From NCBI GenBank assembly GCA_020632575.1, contig JACKFH010000005.1, forward strand, positions 124,001-188,000: a stretch of 64,000 nt of DNA, in the 5' to 3' direction. The position numbers and the translations under genes are program-made. Each line of letters starts with the position of its first letter. Position 1 is the first letter of the stretch. Shown piece after piece: positions 36,312-43,996 of this stretch. The notes under the pieces are model-generated. The model was not told the DNA's origin and searched no databases. It saw only the letters and a program-made list of their open reading frames with translations. The DNA is from Candidatus Omnitrophota bacterium (GTDB lineage Bacteria > Hinthialibacterota > Hinthialibacteria > OLB16).

Positions 36312-37949
36312 TTAGGACCCCACAGTCTCCGGTTGTTGGGTTCTTACACGGCCATTCGCGTTCGAACGAGACCGCACAAAGGTGTTTTTGGCGTCGCGAA
36401 GCCTCCGCGCGAGGCGGATCAACCGGCTTCCGTTCAACCGGCTTTGCTCCTCTTCCATTTCCTGGATCTTCCGGTCCTTCTTAACATAGGTGCCGTTCAT
36501 GAAGGAGGATTTGAGGAACCCCTGCATGATCCCCTCGACCACTTCGGGGTGCTCCCGAAGGTAGGGATCGTCCGCCATCGACCGCAAAGTGTCCCGTGGG
36601 AGGGCGTTGAACTGGGTCAGCGTCCACATCGCGGTCCAAAAATGGTATTCCGGTTTGTCCTCGGCCAACCAGGCGTTGCGTCCCTCGAGCATCGGCCCCA
36701 AAAGCCCGCGAGATTCGGCGACCCGGGTGATCGGAAAGTTCCGGTACATGGCCAGCGGGTTGACCTCATGCATGACAAAATCTTCAGGGAATTCGAGGAG
36801 CATCTCAAATGTTTCCCGCATGGTTTGCTCGTCCTCCATCGGGTTGTTGCCGATCAGGTCGACAATCAAATCGACGCCGATGTTGTTCAGAAGATGGGCC
36901 GAGTCGATCATCCGTTGGCGTGCCATGTTCCGGTCGTACATCTGGAGAATTTCCTCGCTGCCGGATTGGACCCCCATGATGGTCTGCTCCCAACCGGCCT
37001 CGCGAAGGACGCGAAGGTCCTCGTCCTTGCACATCTGCGGGTGGGTGTAAGCGAAGAAGGGCAAGTTGATGCGCCGTTTGTATTCGCGAGCGAACTCATG
37101 CAGCCAATCCGATTTGAAAGTGAAGACATCGTCCCAAAATTCGATGAACCCGAGGCCCGGGAATGTCTCTTTGCGGTGCTCGAGCTCTTTCATCACATAC
37201 TCCACCGAGTGGCGACGCACATATTTGGCGGGGCCATAGAGCTCGCGGTAGTTCGAATTGCAGCAGAAGGAGCAGTTGTAGGGGCAACCGCGCGAAGTCA
37301 GAGTCGGGTAATTGCGGTGCAGGTGACTCTTCGGCGGATAAACCCCGAATTCGAGAACGCCATCGTGCAGGTACCATTTATTCGTCTGATCGAAATCGGT
37401 GTAAGGGTATTGATCCAGGTCTTTCTCCGAGGATCTCGGCGGGTTGGGTTTGTGGCCGTCGGGAGTCTTCGCCCAGATGTTCTGAATCGAGTCGGTGGAG
37501 GTCCCCGCGGCGAGGGCTTCAGTCAGTTCGAGGATGGCCTCCTCGCCCTCTCCCTGGCAGACATAGTCGGCGTGCTGGATCCCCTGGTCGGGATTGACCG
37601 TGGGATCGGAGCCGCCCCAGATGACCGGGACCCCGGGGAATTCCTTCTTGAGTCGCTGGGTCAGAAAGATCGCCAACCCATGGAAATTGCTCATGAAACT
37701 GAAACCGACCAGGGTCGGTTGGAGATCGCGGAGATGCCCGATCAGGGCCTCGATGTCGCGGCTGTGGACACTTCCCGGGGGGTTGTGAAAACCATTGGGA
37801 TCGCCCTGTCCCTGGGTGTCGTTGAAGGAGTGGAGGTCGCGGAAATAGATGACCGAGGTTTTATGCCCCTTGTCCCGGAGGATGGTGGACATACTCCGAA
37901 CACCGAGGCACCACTCGTCGAAAAGCGAAACAAACACCACATGCGCCAT
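36312..37949 (-). CDS. B12-binding-domain radical SAM protein
   Basis: A 545-residue radical SAM enzyme. The N-terminal 150 residues follow the cobalamin-binding Rossmann pattern (CLGVRSMSTILRDKGH, PTLVGFSFMSNFHG, VPVIWGGSDPT), and the cluster motif C222-x3-C226-x2-C229 follows (RGCPYNCSFCC). Downstream strands such as FIEFWDDVF, IMGVQSGSEEIL and LIVDLIGNNP fit the partial TIM barrel. Such enzymes methylate or rearrange unactivated carbons; many in this group act on lipids or glycans. Substrate unknown. A basic tail ends the protein. The 162 bases upstream hold nothing recognised. Confidence 0.86.
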   Translation of the reverse strand: MAHVVFVSLFDEWCLGVRSMSTILRDKGHKTSVIYFRDLHSFNDTQGQGDPNGFHNPPGSVHSRDIEALIGHLRDLQPTLVGFSFMSNFHGLAIFLTQRLKKEFPGVPVIWGGSDPTVNPDQGIQHADYVCQGEGEEAILELTEALAAGTSTDSIQNIWAKTPDGHKPNPPRSSEKDLDQYPYTDFDQTNKWYLHDGVLEFGVYPPKSHLHRNYPTLTSRGCPYNCSFCCNSNYRELYGPAKYVRRHSVEYVMKELEHRKETFPGLGFIEFWDDVFTFKSDWLHEFAREYKRRINLPFFAYTHPQMCKDEDLRVLREAGWEQTIMGVQSGSEEILQMYDRNMARQRMIDSAHLLNNIGVDLIVDLIGNNPMEDEQTMRETFEMLLEFPEDFVMHEVNPLAMYRNFPITRVAESRGLLGPMLEGRNAWLAEDKPEYHFWTAMWTLTQFNALPRDTLRSMADDPYLREHPEVVEGIMQGFLKSSFMNGTYVKKDRKIQEMEEEQSRLNGSRLIRLARRLRDAKNTFVRSRSNANGRVRTQQPETVGS

Positions 37950-38111
37950 ACGAAAAAACCGCTCCTCCCGGGTCAGGGGACACTAAGCGAATCCAAAATT
38001 TCCGGCAAAAAGACAAAACCTCCGCCGCATGGACTTATGTTACGGGTCGTCACTACGTGCGTCAAGCATCGTGAGTTGTCGGACGAATCGAGGACCTGAA
38101 GGGGATTTTCG

Positions 38112-39176
38112 CTAATCCCCCGCACTGTCCCGATACCACTCTTGCTGGAAGAGGATGAGGTCGTTGTGGTCGACACAACCGTCCTGGTTCATGTCGGAGC
38201 GTTTGTAGGCGGGTTGGGAATACCAGATGTCGCTGAGAGAACGAAACCCTATGGGTGGGTCGCTATGTCTTCCCCCCAAGACCCAAATCTTGTCTTGGTG
38301 AACGACCGCGGGGAAACTATCACGAGTCGACCAAATCTGGTCTGGACGGTTTTCCATCCATGTAATTCCATCGGTCGAATTCAGGACTCGGTTGCTTGTC
38401 GCACCGGCTGCTCCTTCCGTATTGCCGCCCATACTCCAAATCCTGTTCCTCCAAACAACGGAGGGGAAACGCGAGGACCCAGCTCCTTCCGGTCCGTGGC
38501 TCACCCAATCAACTCCATCCGTGGAACTCCAAATCAGCCCGCTCGCCGTGAACCCAGACGAGCCTTCAATTGCCCAAATCCGGTCCTTGAAAACCACGGA
38601 GGCCAGATAACTCAGTCCGTATTCGGACCAGCCCGCTTTCTCCGTCACGTTTAGCCAATTGACACCATCGGTGGATTTCCAAACCTCATCCGAGGGTAAT
38701 TGTCCCTCTTTTCCGCCCAGGATCCACATGGCGCCTTGGAAAACAACCGACGCGTGAGCGTAACGAGGACCCCATGCGGCCGATTCCGTTGCCTCATTCC
38801 ATGCTGAACCGTCACTCGAGAACCACACATCTTGCTTGGGTTCCCCCCCACCATAGCCACCGATGACCCAAAGACGATCGTCAAAGACGACCGAGGTGTG
38901 ATCCCCGCGTGGAGACCAATCGGCTGATTCGGTAACCTGGCTCCAATTTTTCCCGTCGACGGATTTCCAAACATCGTTGTATTCACTGGTCGCATCCGCT
39001 CCACCAATCACCCAAATCTGATCCTTATAGACCAGGGCCGTATGTCCCGAACGCGGCGACCAATGATCCCCGGCGTCGACTTCGACCCATTCGAGGTTGA
39101 GGTCGCATTGCGCGGCGGAATGGAGAGTTGGGAGCAGTAGAAGGAGGGATACGAGAACCGAGGTTTTGAGGTGCAT
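38112..39176 (-). CDS. Secreted six-bladed Kelch propeller with C-terminal dockerin-like module
   Basis: A 354-residue exported protein with signal peptide MHLKTSVLVSLLLLLPTLHS. Six repeats share the pattern H-T-x-V-V-F-x-D-x-(I/L)-W-V-I-G-G...VWxSxDGxxW, typical of Kelch blades. The end, SDMNQDGCVDHNDLILFQ followed by a Trp, is one calcium-loop repeat of the dockerin type; only a single repeat is present. It should be surface-located and bind a glycan or a partner protein. A run of seven C is found inside the coding sequence near 38843-38849 (codons GGT GGG GGG on this strand). An unusual promoter-like sequence lies upstream. Confidence 0.75.
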   Translation of the reverse strand: MHLKTSVLVSLLLLLPTLHSAAQCDLNLEWVEVDAGDHWSPRSGHTALVYKDQIWVIGGADATSEYNDVWKSVDGKNWSQVTESADWSPRGDHTSVVFDDRLWVIGGYGGGEPKQDVWFSSDGSAWNEATESAAWGPRYAHASVVFQGAMWILGGKEGQLPSDEVWKSTDGVNWLNVTEKAGWSEYGLSYLASVVFKDRIWAIEGSSGFTASGLIWSSTDGVDWVSHGPEGAGSSRFPSVVWRNRIWSMGGNTEGAAGATSNRVLNSTDGITWMENRPDQIWSTRDSFPAVVHQDKIWVLGGRHSDPPIGFRSLSDIWYSQPAYKRSDMNQDGCVDHNDLILFQQEWYRDSAGD

Positions 39177-39223
39177 GGGCGATCTCTCGGTAGGGATTTG
39201 AACGTGAAACTTTCGATATTAGT

Positions 39224-39252
39224 AGTTTAGTTGGGGGGGGGTGGGGGGTCAA
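39224..39252 (-). promoter_or_regulatory. Candidate promoter with C-homopolymer spacer (phase-variable type)
   Basis: On the minus strand TTGACC (39252-39247) and TAAACT (39229-39224) are separated by exactly 17 bases that consist of CCCC-A-CCCCCCCCC plus AAC. The nine-base C run sits between the two boxes, where slipped-strand changes would alter promoter spacing. The inferred transcript start is about 40 bases before the Kelch-dockerin ATG. The opposite strand is G-rich enough to form a quadruplex. Predicted by eye. Confidence 0.5.
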
Positions 39253-39291
39253 GGTGGGAATTTGAGAAATCGAAAGAAACTCCCTATCATT

Positions 39292-39441
39292 TCAATCCAA
39301 CTGTCGTCTCCGCCCCTCCGCTTTAATCTCCTCGAATCGGTCCTTCAGGGTTTCGTCGTCGTAGGTTTTGCCTTCCCCCCGATCGATTTGATCGATACCG
39401 ATTTGGATTTCCGCGAGGATTTGTTCCCGATTCTCTTCCAT
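39292..39441 (-). CDS. Small antitoxin-like protein (orphan)
   Basis: A 49-residue acidic helical protein, MEENREQILAEIQIGIDQ and onward, ending in DDETLKDRFEEIKAEGRRR. This looks like the C-terminal half of ParD/CopG-type antitoxins (basic tail after an acidic helix). AGGAG lies seven bases before its ATG. No RelE/ParE-type toxin gene follows or precedes it: neighbours are a GH32-like gene upstream and the Kelch gene downstream. It may be a remnant, or it may act on a toxin elsewhere. Identity is a pattern judgement. Confidence 0.55.
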   Translation of the reverse strand: MEENREQILAEIQIGIDQIDRGEGKTYDDETLKDRFEEIKAEGRRRQLD

Positions 39442-39511
39442 TTCGCATCTCCTATCGGTCTTTTCGCAGGTTAGCACAAATTCTTCTTCTTCGCCTAATC
39501 TTCGTGGAGTG

Positions 39512-40981
39512 TCACCGCAACTCGAACCCGTACAGTTCCCCGTATTTCAGGCGGAACTCGATGTGGAACGCTTGTCCCCCCGGAAGAGGGGCTGGGAGTT
39601 TGACCAGGTGTTCGACCGAGTCGCCTTGGATGGGGGGTATATCGTTCCAGTCGAAACCTGGGAGGGGGGCGCCGTCGGAATCCACGAAACGGAGGTTGAG
39701 TTGGCCGTAGACTTTGGCATTCACAAAGAGATCGTTCGAATCGAAAGTCACCTCGGGGGTGATCAGCGTTCCGGGTTCGGGGCCGAGAGCGTCGCGGGAG
39801 ACAAAACCGTCCTTGCGCTGGAAAGCCATGCTGAGGGTGCGGTCGCTAAATGTTTTGTGGCCGACATTGTAACAGCCGTAGTAGATGTAATCGCGGTCGC
39901 CCACAGTCACCAGATCGGAGACCCAGGCGACCGCGTGGTCGATCGCCTCGGGATGCCAGGCGGTTCGGTCGAGCCAGGGTTCGCGCATCCGGTCCCAGGT
40001 CTCGCCCCCATCGTTGCTGGTGGCCACCACGGTGTACCCGATGCCCGACCCGACCCCTTCGTTGAGGATGCAACTCAGGTTGATCAGTTGATTCCCCCGA
40101 ACCTTCGGACGGCAGGAATAGAACTCCAACAGGGCGGGGTCCTGGTCATCCGGGACAAACGCTCTTTCGGGTGTGGACCAATGAATGAAATCGGGGCTGG
40201 CGAGCCAACTGGAGAGACGGCGCCCCATCCCGCTGCTGGTGGGAGAGATCTCGCCCAACTCATCCGGCGGCCAGGTCCAGGTTTTCACCAATGCGAGATA
40301 TCGCTGGCGAGTCGGATCCCAGACCGCTTGGATAATATCCTGAGCCGCCCTGCGCCATTCGATCGAACCGACCCCTTGCGGGTCCCCCAAGATACTGTGC
40401 TCCCACAACCCTCGGAGCACCGGATTGTTCTCGTAAGGGGTCCACTCGATTCCATCCGGAGAGAAGGCGACCCGGATACTGGCGCCGGGGTCTTTGTAAT
40501 ACTTCACCGCCTCGCCGCTCGTCCCCCAGTAGATCAAACGGAACCGCTTGGCAGGGTCATTCTCTTCATCGCCTCGGTCGATCACACAACACCCAAAACC
40601 CCTGAGGAACAGCAGTTTTTCAAAGGGTTGATCCCAAACAATCCCATCCTCCGATTCGGTGTAAGAGAGAAAAACCTCATCCTCCGCGCTGTCTCGTGTG
40701 TTGTACCACATGCGAAATTTGCCGGTCTCTTCATCGCGAAGGATCGTGGCGTAGGGCTGGTTGTTCCGATCTGGCGTCTCCATCCCTCCCCGAATGGCCC
40801 GGCCTATTTTCTCCGGATGATGCAATGTCTTCTCGAAATGCTCGGACCGGTCGATCAAAAAGTCGTCGACGAAAAGATGACGCCCCATGTGGAGATGGAT
40901 CGGTTCGGCGGGGACGGATGGAACGGAAAGCGCTCCTACGAGAATGGCTGCGATGATGAGACCGAACGATTGAGACTTCAT
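39512..40981 (-). CDS. Secreted GH32-like five-bladed propeller protein (paralogue 1)
   Basis: A 489-residue exported protein with a signal peptide ending near VPAEP. The body starts HLFVDDFLIDRSEHFEKTLH and runs through repeats of the form FRMWYNTRD, ESEDGIVWDQP, RVAFSPDGIEW, characteristic of GH32/GH43-fold proteins annotated as glycosidase-like in Planctomycetes. Clear catalytic acids cannot be assigned by eye, so hydrolysis is unproven. The last 100 residues form a separate beta-sandwich. GGAGGG lies about six bases before ATG. It is the downstream member of a tandem pair with 41217-42707, separated by a composite repeat. Confidence 0.65.
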   Translation of the reverse strand: MKSQSFGLIIAAILVGALSVPSVPAEPIHLHMGRHLFVDDFLIDRSEHFEKTLHHPEKIGRAIRGGMETPDRNNQPYATILRDEETGKFRMWYNTRDSAEDEVFLSYTESEDGIVWDQPFEKLLFLRGFGCCVIDRGDEENDPAKRFRLIYWGTSGEAVKYYKDPGASIRVAFSPDGIEWTPYENNPVLRGLWEHSILGDPQGVGSIEWRRAAQDIIQAVWDPTRQRYLALVKTWTWPPDELGEISPTSSGMGRRLSSWLASPDFIHWSTPERAFVPDDQDPALLEFYSCRPKVRGNQLINLSCILNEGVGSGIGYTVVATSNDGGETWDRMREPWLDRTAWHPEAIDHAVAWVSDLVTVGDRDYIYYGCYNVGHKTFSDRTLSMAFQRKDGFVSRDALGPEPGTLITPEVTFDSNDLFVNAKVYGQLNLRFVDSDGAPLPGFDWNDIPPIQGDSVEHLVKLPAPLPGGQAFHIEFRLKYGELYGFELR

Positions 40982-41002
40982 TCAATTCCCTCCATGGGGG
41001 CA

Positions 41003-41212
41003 GAGTCCGTTTCAACGGACTTCGATGTATGTAGCGACGCGGTTTGAACCCGTCGCGGGCCCCGTCGGTGGCCGAAAATGCGGATTGAGCGCCAACACCT
41101 TCGATGTAAACGGAAAACCGTCTCCGTTTAATTCAACCCTCCGGCGACCCGCTCACCCCGCCACGGAATCAATTCCGTGGCTACGCACATCGAAGTCCGT
41201 TGAAACGGACTC
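41003..41212. repeat. Composite inverted-repeat element (MITE/REP-like, 210 bp)
   Basis: Perfect 26-bp terminal inverted repeats at 41003-41028 and 41187-41212, extending imperfectly to 33 bp (41003-41035 and 41180-41212). Each terminus holds its own palindrome (GTCCGT-TTCA-ACGGAC at 41005-41020; its counterpart at 41195-41210). Two more hairpins lie inside: GCGACG...CGTCGC at 41034-41056 and a perfect 10-bp stem at 41160-41181 (GCCACGGAAT...ATTCCGTGGC). No open frame. It starts 22 bases before the ATG of one GH32-like gene and ends five bases after the stop of the other. It may be a non-autonomous mobile repeat, and its hairpins may also attenuate transcription. Confidence 0.75.
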
Positions 41213-41216
41213 CCTT

Positions 41217-42707
41217 CTATTCGGAGTTTGCATCCCGAAATTGAAACGCAAACAATTTCGTCGACCGTGAATCGATGTGCAGCCGAACCGGTTTTCCGGC
41301 GAGGGAGGAGACATCGCTCTTCCCACCCCAGGTCACCGTATGGGCTAGGTCGTTGCCCATGATCTTGTCGGCGTCCTCCAAAGTGAATCCGGGAATCGGT
41401 TGGCCCTCCGCGTCTTGGATTCCGACATAGGCCATCCCCGCCGCCGAGCAATCGATGTTCAGTTCGAGGCGGGCGCCCTCGAAGACGATGGGTGGCGTGG
41501 TCAACCAACCTCCGGTGTAGGCGCTATCGGCGGAAAAGAAACCGTCGAGGCGTTGCTCGACCGCGCCGAGCCAGCCCCATTGCCGCATACGGAGACGCTC
41601 CTCCAGCGGTTTGCCGCGCGTGCCGCCATGGCTGAGGTCGACGCCGCTGTAGTACTGATAAAGTTTGCGATCGTGTTGGAAGAGGCCAACTCCGACCATG
41701 ATGAAGTTGGAATCCCATTCGCCCTGAAGACCGAGCGAGATGTAGGGACTGCGGTCAGGGCGTTCCCACTGGATGCCATCCCGACTGGCGGCGATGGAGG
41801 AGTCGAGCAGGCCATCGTTGCCCATCTCCGGCGGGAAGTGGTGATAGGCGGCGGGGAACATGAAGTAGGCGTCCTGGGCGTAGGGGTATTTGATCGCGGC
41901 GTTCGTGTAGAAATCGAGTTCCTCGTGATCGTCTTCATCGGCATGAAACACGACTTGCGGCGGGGAGGGGTCCCAAGGTTTTTCGATATCGTCGAACTCC
42001 TTGCGGACGACGAGACGGCGCTGCTCCCCACCTGGGTATTCGATGTTCATATTGGGGCGACCTCGAAGGAGCGCGACATATTTTCCGATGCGGTCATCCC
42101 AAAAGGCGTTTTGTTGGCTGTCCGGGGTCCAGTCGATCACCGGCTTGTCGGGGGTGGTGAAGTGGATGCCATCGGCGGAGTACGAAACGCGGAGGCCGCC
42201 TTTGTGGGGGCCGATCGTGTGGAGGAGTTTGTATCGTTTTTCCTTCGCCGCGTTTGGGTCGATAAAGACCGTGCCATCGACCACGCTCTTCATCAGGATG
42301 TTGTTCTCTTTGGTCCCCTCGAACTCGACGATTCCCAAATTGGGTTTTTCCCAATGGACCCCATCGAGGGATTCGGCGTAACAGAGGTAAGCGTGATTTT
42401 CCCAAGCGTCGTCCACATGCCACTGGTCGACCGAAAAACAGGAGTAATAGGCCTTCGCCATGTGGCCGTCCTGGATGACCGTGAAGTAGGAGGTCAACCG
42501 AAAATCCTCCCACGGTTTGTCGGCCTTGATCACCGGCCCGAGCTTGGTCGGCTTGTTCATCTGGATCGCGACATTCTCGGAGGAGTCGATGAACTTCCGG
42601 TCGAAGAAGAGCTGCTTTTCCAAACCGACATCGATCGGTTCGGCGTCCGAGTATGCGCCTTGAAAAGCCGCGAGCATGAGAGTGAGAAAACCAGTCAGTC
42701 GCCACAT
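41217..42707 (-). CDS. Secreted GH32-like five-bladed propeller protein (paralogue 2)
   Basis: A 496-residue exported protein (from ATG 42707, with GGAG nine bases upstream and signal peptide MWRLTGFLTLMLAAFQGAYS). The ATG at 42722 has AAAGG with no spacing. It shares with its neighbour the opening QLFFDRKFIDSSENVAIQMN and repeats such as HAYLCYAESLDGVHWEKP, RVSYSADGIHFTTP and SIAASRDGIQWERP. The C-terminal beta-sandwich (LELNIDCSAAGMAYVGIQD) is also shared. Duplication before divergence is likely. A LacI-type palindrome lies upstream. Probable glycan binding or cleavage; activity not shown. Confidence 0.65.
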   Translation of the reverse strand: MWRLTGFLTLMLAAFQGAYSDAEPIDVGLEKQLFFDRKFIDSSENVAIQMNKPTKLGPVIKADKPWEDFRLTSYFTVIQDGHMAKAYYSCFSVDQWHVDDAWENHAYLCYAESLDGVHWEKPNLGIVEFEGTKENNILMKSVVDGTVFIDPNAAKEKRYKLLHTIGPHKGGLRVSYSADGIHFTTPDKPVIDWTPDSQQNAFWDDRIGKYVALLRGRPNMNIEYPGGEQRRLVVRKEFDDIEKPWDPSPPQVVFHADEDDHEELDFYTNAAIKYPYAQDAYFMFPAAYHHFPPEMGNDGLLDSSIAASRDGIQWERPDRSPYISLGLQGEWDSNFIMVGVGLFQHDRKLYQYYSGVDLSHGGTRGKPLEERLRMRQWGWLGAVEQRLDGFFSADSAYTGGWLTTPPIVFEGARLELNIDCSAAGMAYVGIQDAEGQPIPGFTLEDADKIMGNDLAHTVTWGGKSDVSSLAGKPVRLHIDSRSTKLFAFQFRDANSE

Positions 42708-42751
42708 GAGAGGAGACTCCATCCTTTGTCATTCAGGTCAGATAAACAGTA

Positions 42752-42765
42752 TGCAAACGTTTACA
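42752..42765. promoter_or_regulatory. LacI/GalR-type operator candidate
   Basis: The 14-mer TGCAAACGTTTACA is a near-perfect palindrome with the central CG of LacI/GalR-family and CcpA-like sites. It lies 45 bases before the ATG of the minus-strand GH32-like gene and 96 bases before the plus-strand gene at 42861, so it could control both. No LacI-family regulator gene is in the window. Confidence 0.5.
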
Positions 42766-42860
42766 GAAAGGAGATTAAACGGTCCTTGGGGAAGAAACAA
42801 GCTAAGAATGGACATTCGAAGTCCTAGACTTCTCGACCTCTCATCCCAACAATCCCACCC

Positions 42861-43910
42861 ATGATCGAAGTCCTCGAGACCTATCCCCGCATCAACCTGA
42901 TCCACCATGTCGAACCCGATGGCACGGTTTGGGGAACGAGCAACCGGAGGATTCTCAGAAAGCGGAGGGAAGAGGATTGGGCGGAGGTGTCCCGGTTTCC
43001 CTTTGCTCCGCCAAAAGATTTCTCGGAGGTCACCCGTCTCACTGCTCGCGCTTCTCGAGTCGATCAATCCAATGTCTATGTGAATCGCCATGGGAAGGTG
43101 ATCGGGATTCGAAATGGCGTCGTTTATCGGATCGAAGAGAATCGTTCACCCGTCCCACTGGGACACATCCAAGGCGATTCGATTCTGCGTCGAGGGTTCG
43201 CGGAGGATGAGGAGGGGACAGTCTACTTCGGAGAATATTTTCGGAATACGGAGCGTGGGCCGGTTCGTATCTGGAAAGTCGCTCCCGATGCCTCTCGGGT
43301 CGAGGTCGCCTATGAGTTCCCCGCGAACACTCTCAGGCATGTCCATGGCGTTCATGCCGATCCGCACGATCCCGGAGTTTTCTGGGTGACTGTCGGCGAT
43401 GACAATGGCGAGTGCTTTTTCTACCGAACCGCCGATCGGTTCCAATCCATGGAACGGTTTGGCGAGGGGACTCAGACCTGGCGCGCGGTCGGCCTCCTCT
43501 TCACCCCCAACCACGTCTGCTGGCTCACCGACAGCCACACCGAAACCAATCATGTCTGCCGAATGAAACGCTCCGATGGGTCCCTTGAAATCGGTCAGGA
43601 GATCGACTGCTCCGGCTGGTATTCCTGCACCACCAAGGAGGGATTAAGGGTCGCCTTCACAACGGTCGAAAAAGGTCCGGCGATCACGAGCAATGAGGCA
43701 TCCGTCCTCATCAGCCCAGATGGTTTCAATTGGAAGAAAGCGGGCTCCTACAAAAAAGATGCTTGGAGACCGATGAAGATTTTCAAGTATGGGGTTCTGG
43801 CCTGTCCGTCGGGGGAAATGTCGATCGATGAATTCTATTTGAGCGGTGAGGGATTGGTCGGCTTGGATGGGAGGAGTGTGAAGGTGCGGGTAGGGAGGGA
43901 TGTGTTTTAG
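42861..43910 (+). CDS. Cytoplasmic beta-propeller-like protein of unknown function
   Basis: I do not recognise a named family. The 349 residues have no signal peptide or membrane segment. Repeating strand units appear (EPDGTVWGTSNRRIL, NRHGKVIGIRNGVVYRI, DEEGTVYFGEYFRN, LFTPNHVCWLTDS, LISPDGFNWKKAG), consistent with a propeller, and H-V-H-G-V-H-A-D at about 155-162 could be a metal or ligand site. Similar unassigned proteins accompany glycosyltransferase loci. It is divergent from the GH32-like pair and may share the LacI-like operator. The ribosome site is weak. Confidence 0.5.
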   Translation: MIEVLETYPRINLIHHVEPDGTVWGTSNRRILRKRREEDWAEVSRFPFAPPKDFSEVTRLTARASRVDQSNVYVNRHGKVIGIRNGVVYRIEENRSPVPLGHIQGDSILRRGFAEDEEGTVYFGEYFRNTERGPVRIWKVAPDASRVEVAYEFPANTLRHVHGVHADPHDPGVFWVTVGDDNGECFFYRTADRFQSMERFGEGTQTWRAVGLLFTPNHVCWLTDSHTETNHVCRMKRSDGSLEIGQEIDCSGWYSCTTKEGLRVAFTTVEKGPAITSNEASVLISPDGFNWKKAGSYKKDAWRPMKIFKYGVLACPSGEMSIDEFYLSGEGLVGLDGRSVKVRVGRDVF

Positions 43911-43996
43911 GAAACTCGCAAGTCACTTTCCTCGGTGTCATTCCAACACCCAATTTCGGTGGACAATCAATCCACACGGGGCGATCCTCGATCCCC

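Noticed and set aside
36219..38099. A 626-codon open frame on the plus strand.
   Set aside because: It lies entirely antisense to the radical SAM gene, which has clear family motifs. The antisense protein shows no recognisable domain and only reflects codon bias.
41003..41212. CRISPR array because of repeated GTCCGT...ACGGAC units.
   Set aside because: Only two inverted copies exist, not direct repeats with regular spacers, and no cas gene is present.
39509..42827. Long plus-strand frames (512 and 475 codons) opposite the two GH32-like genes.
   Set aside because: The minus-strand genes have signal peptides, ribosome sites and repeats; the antisense frames have none and arise from codon bias.
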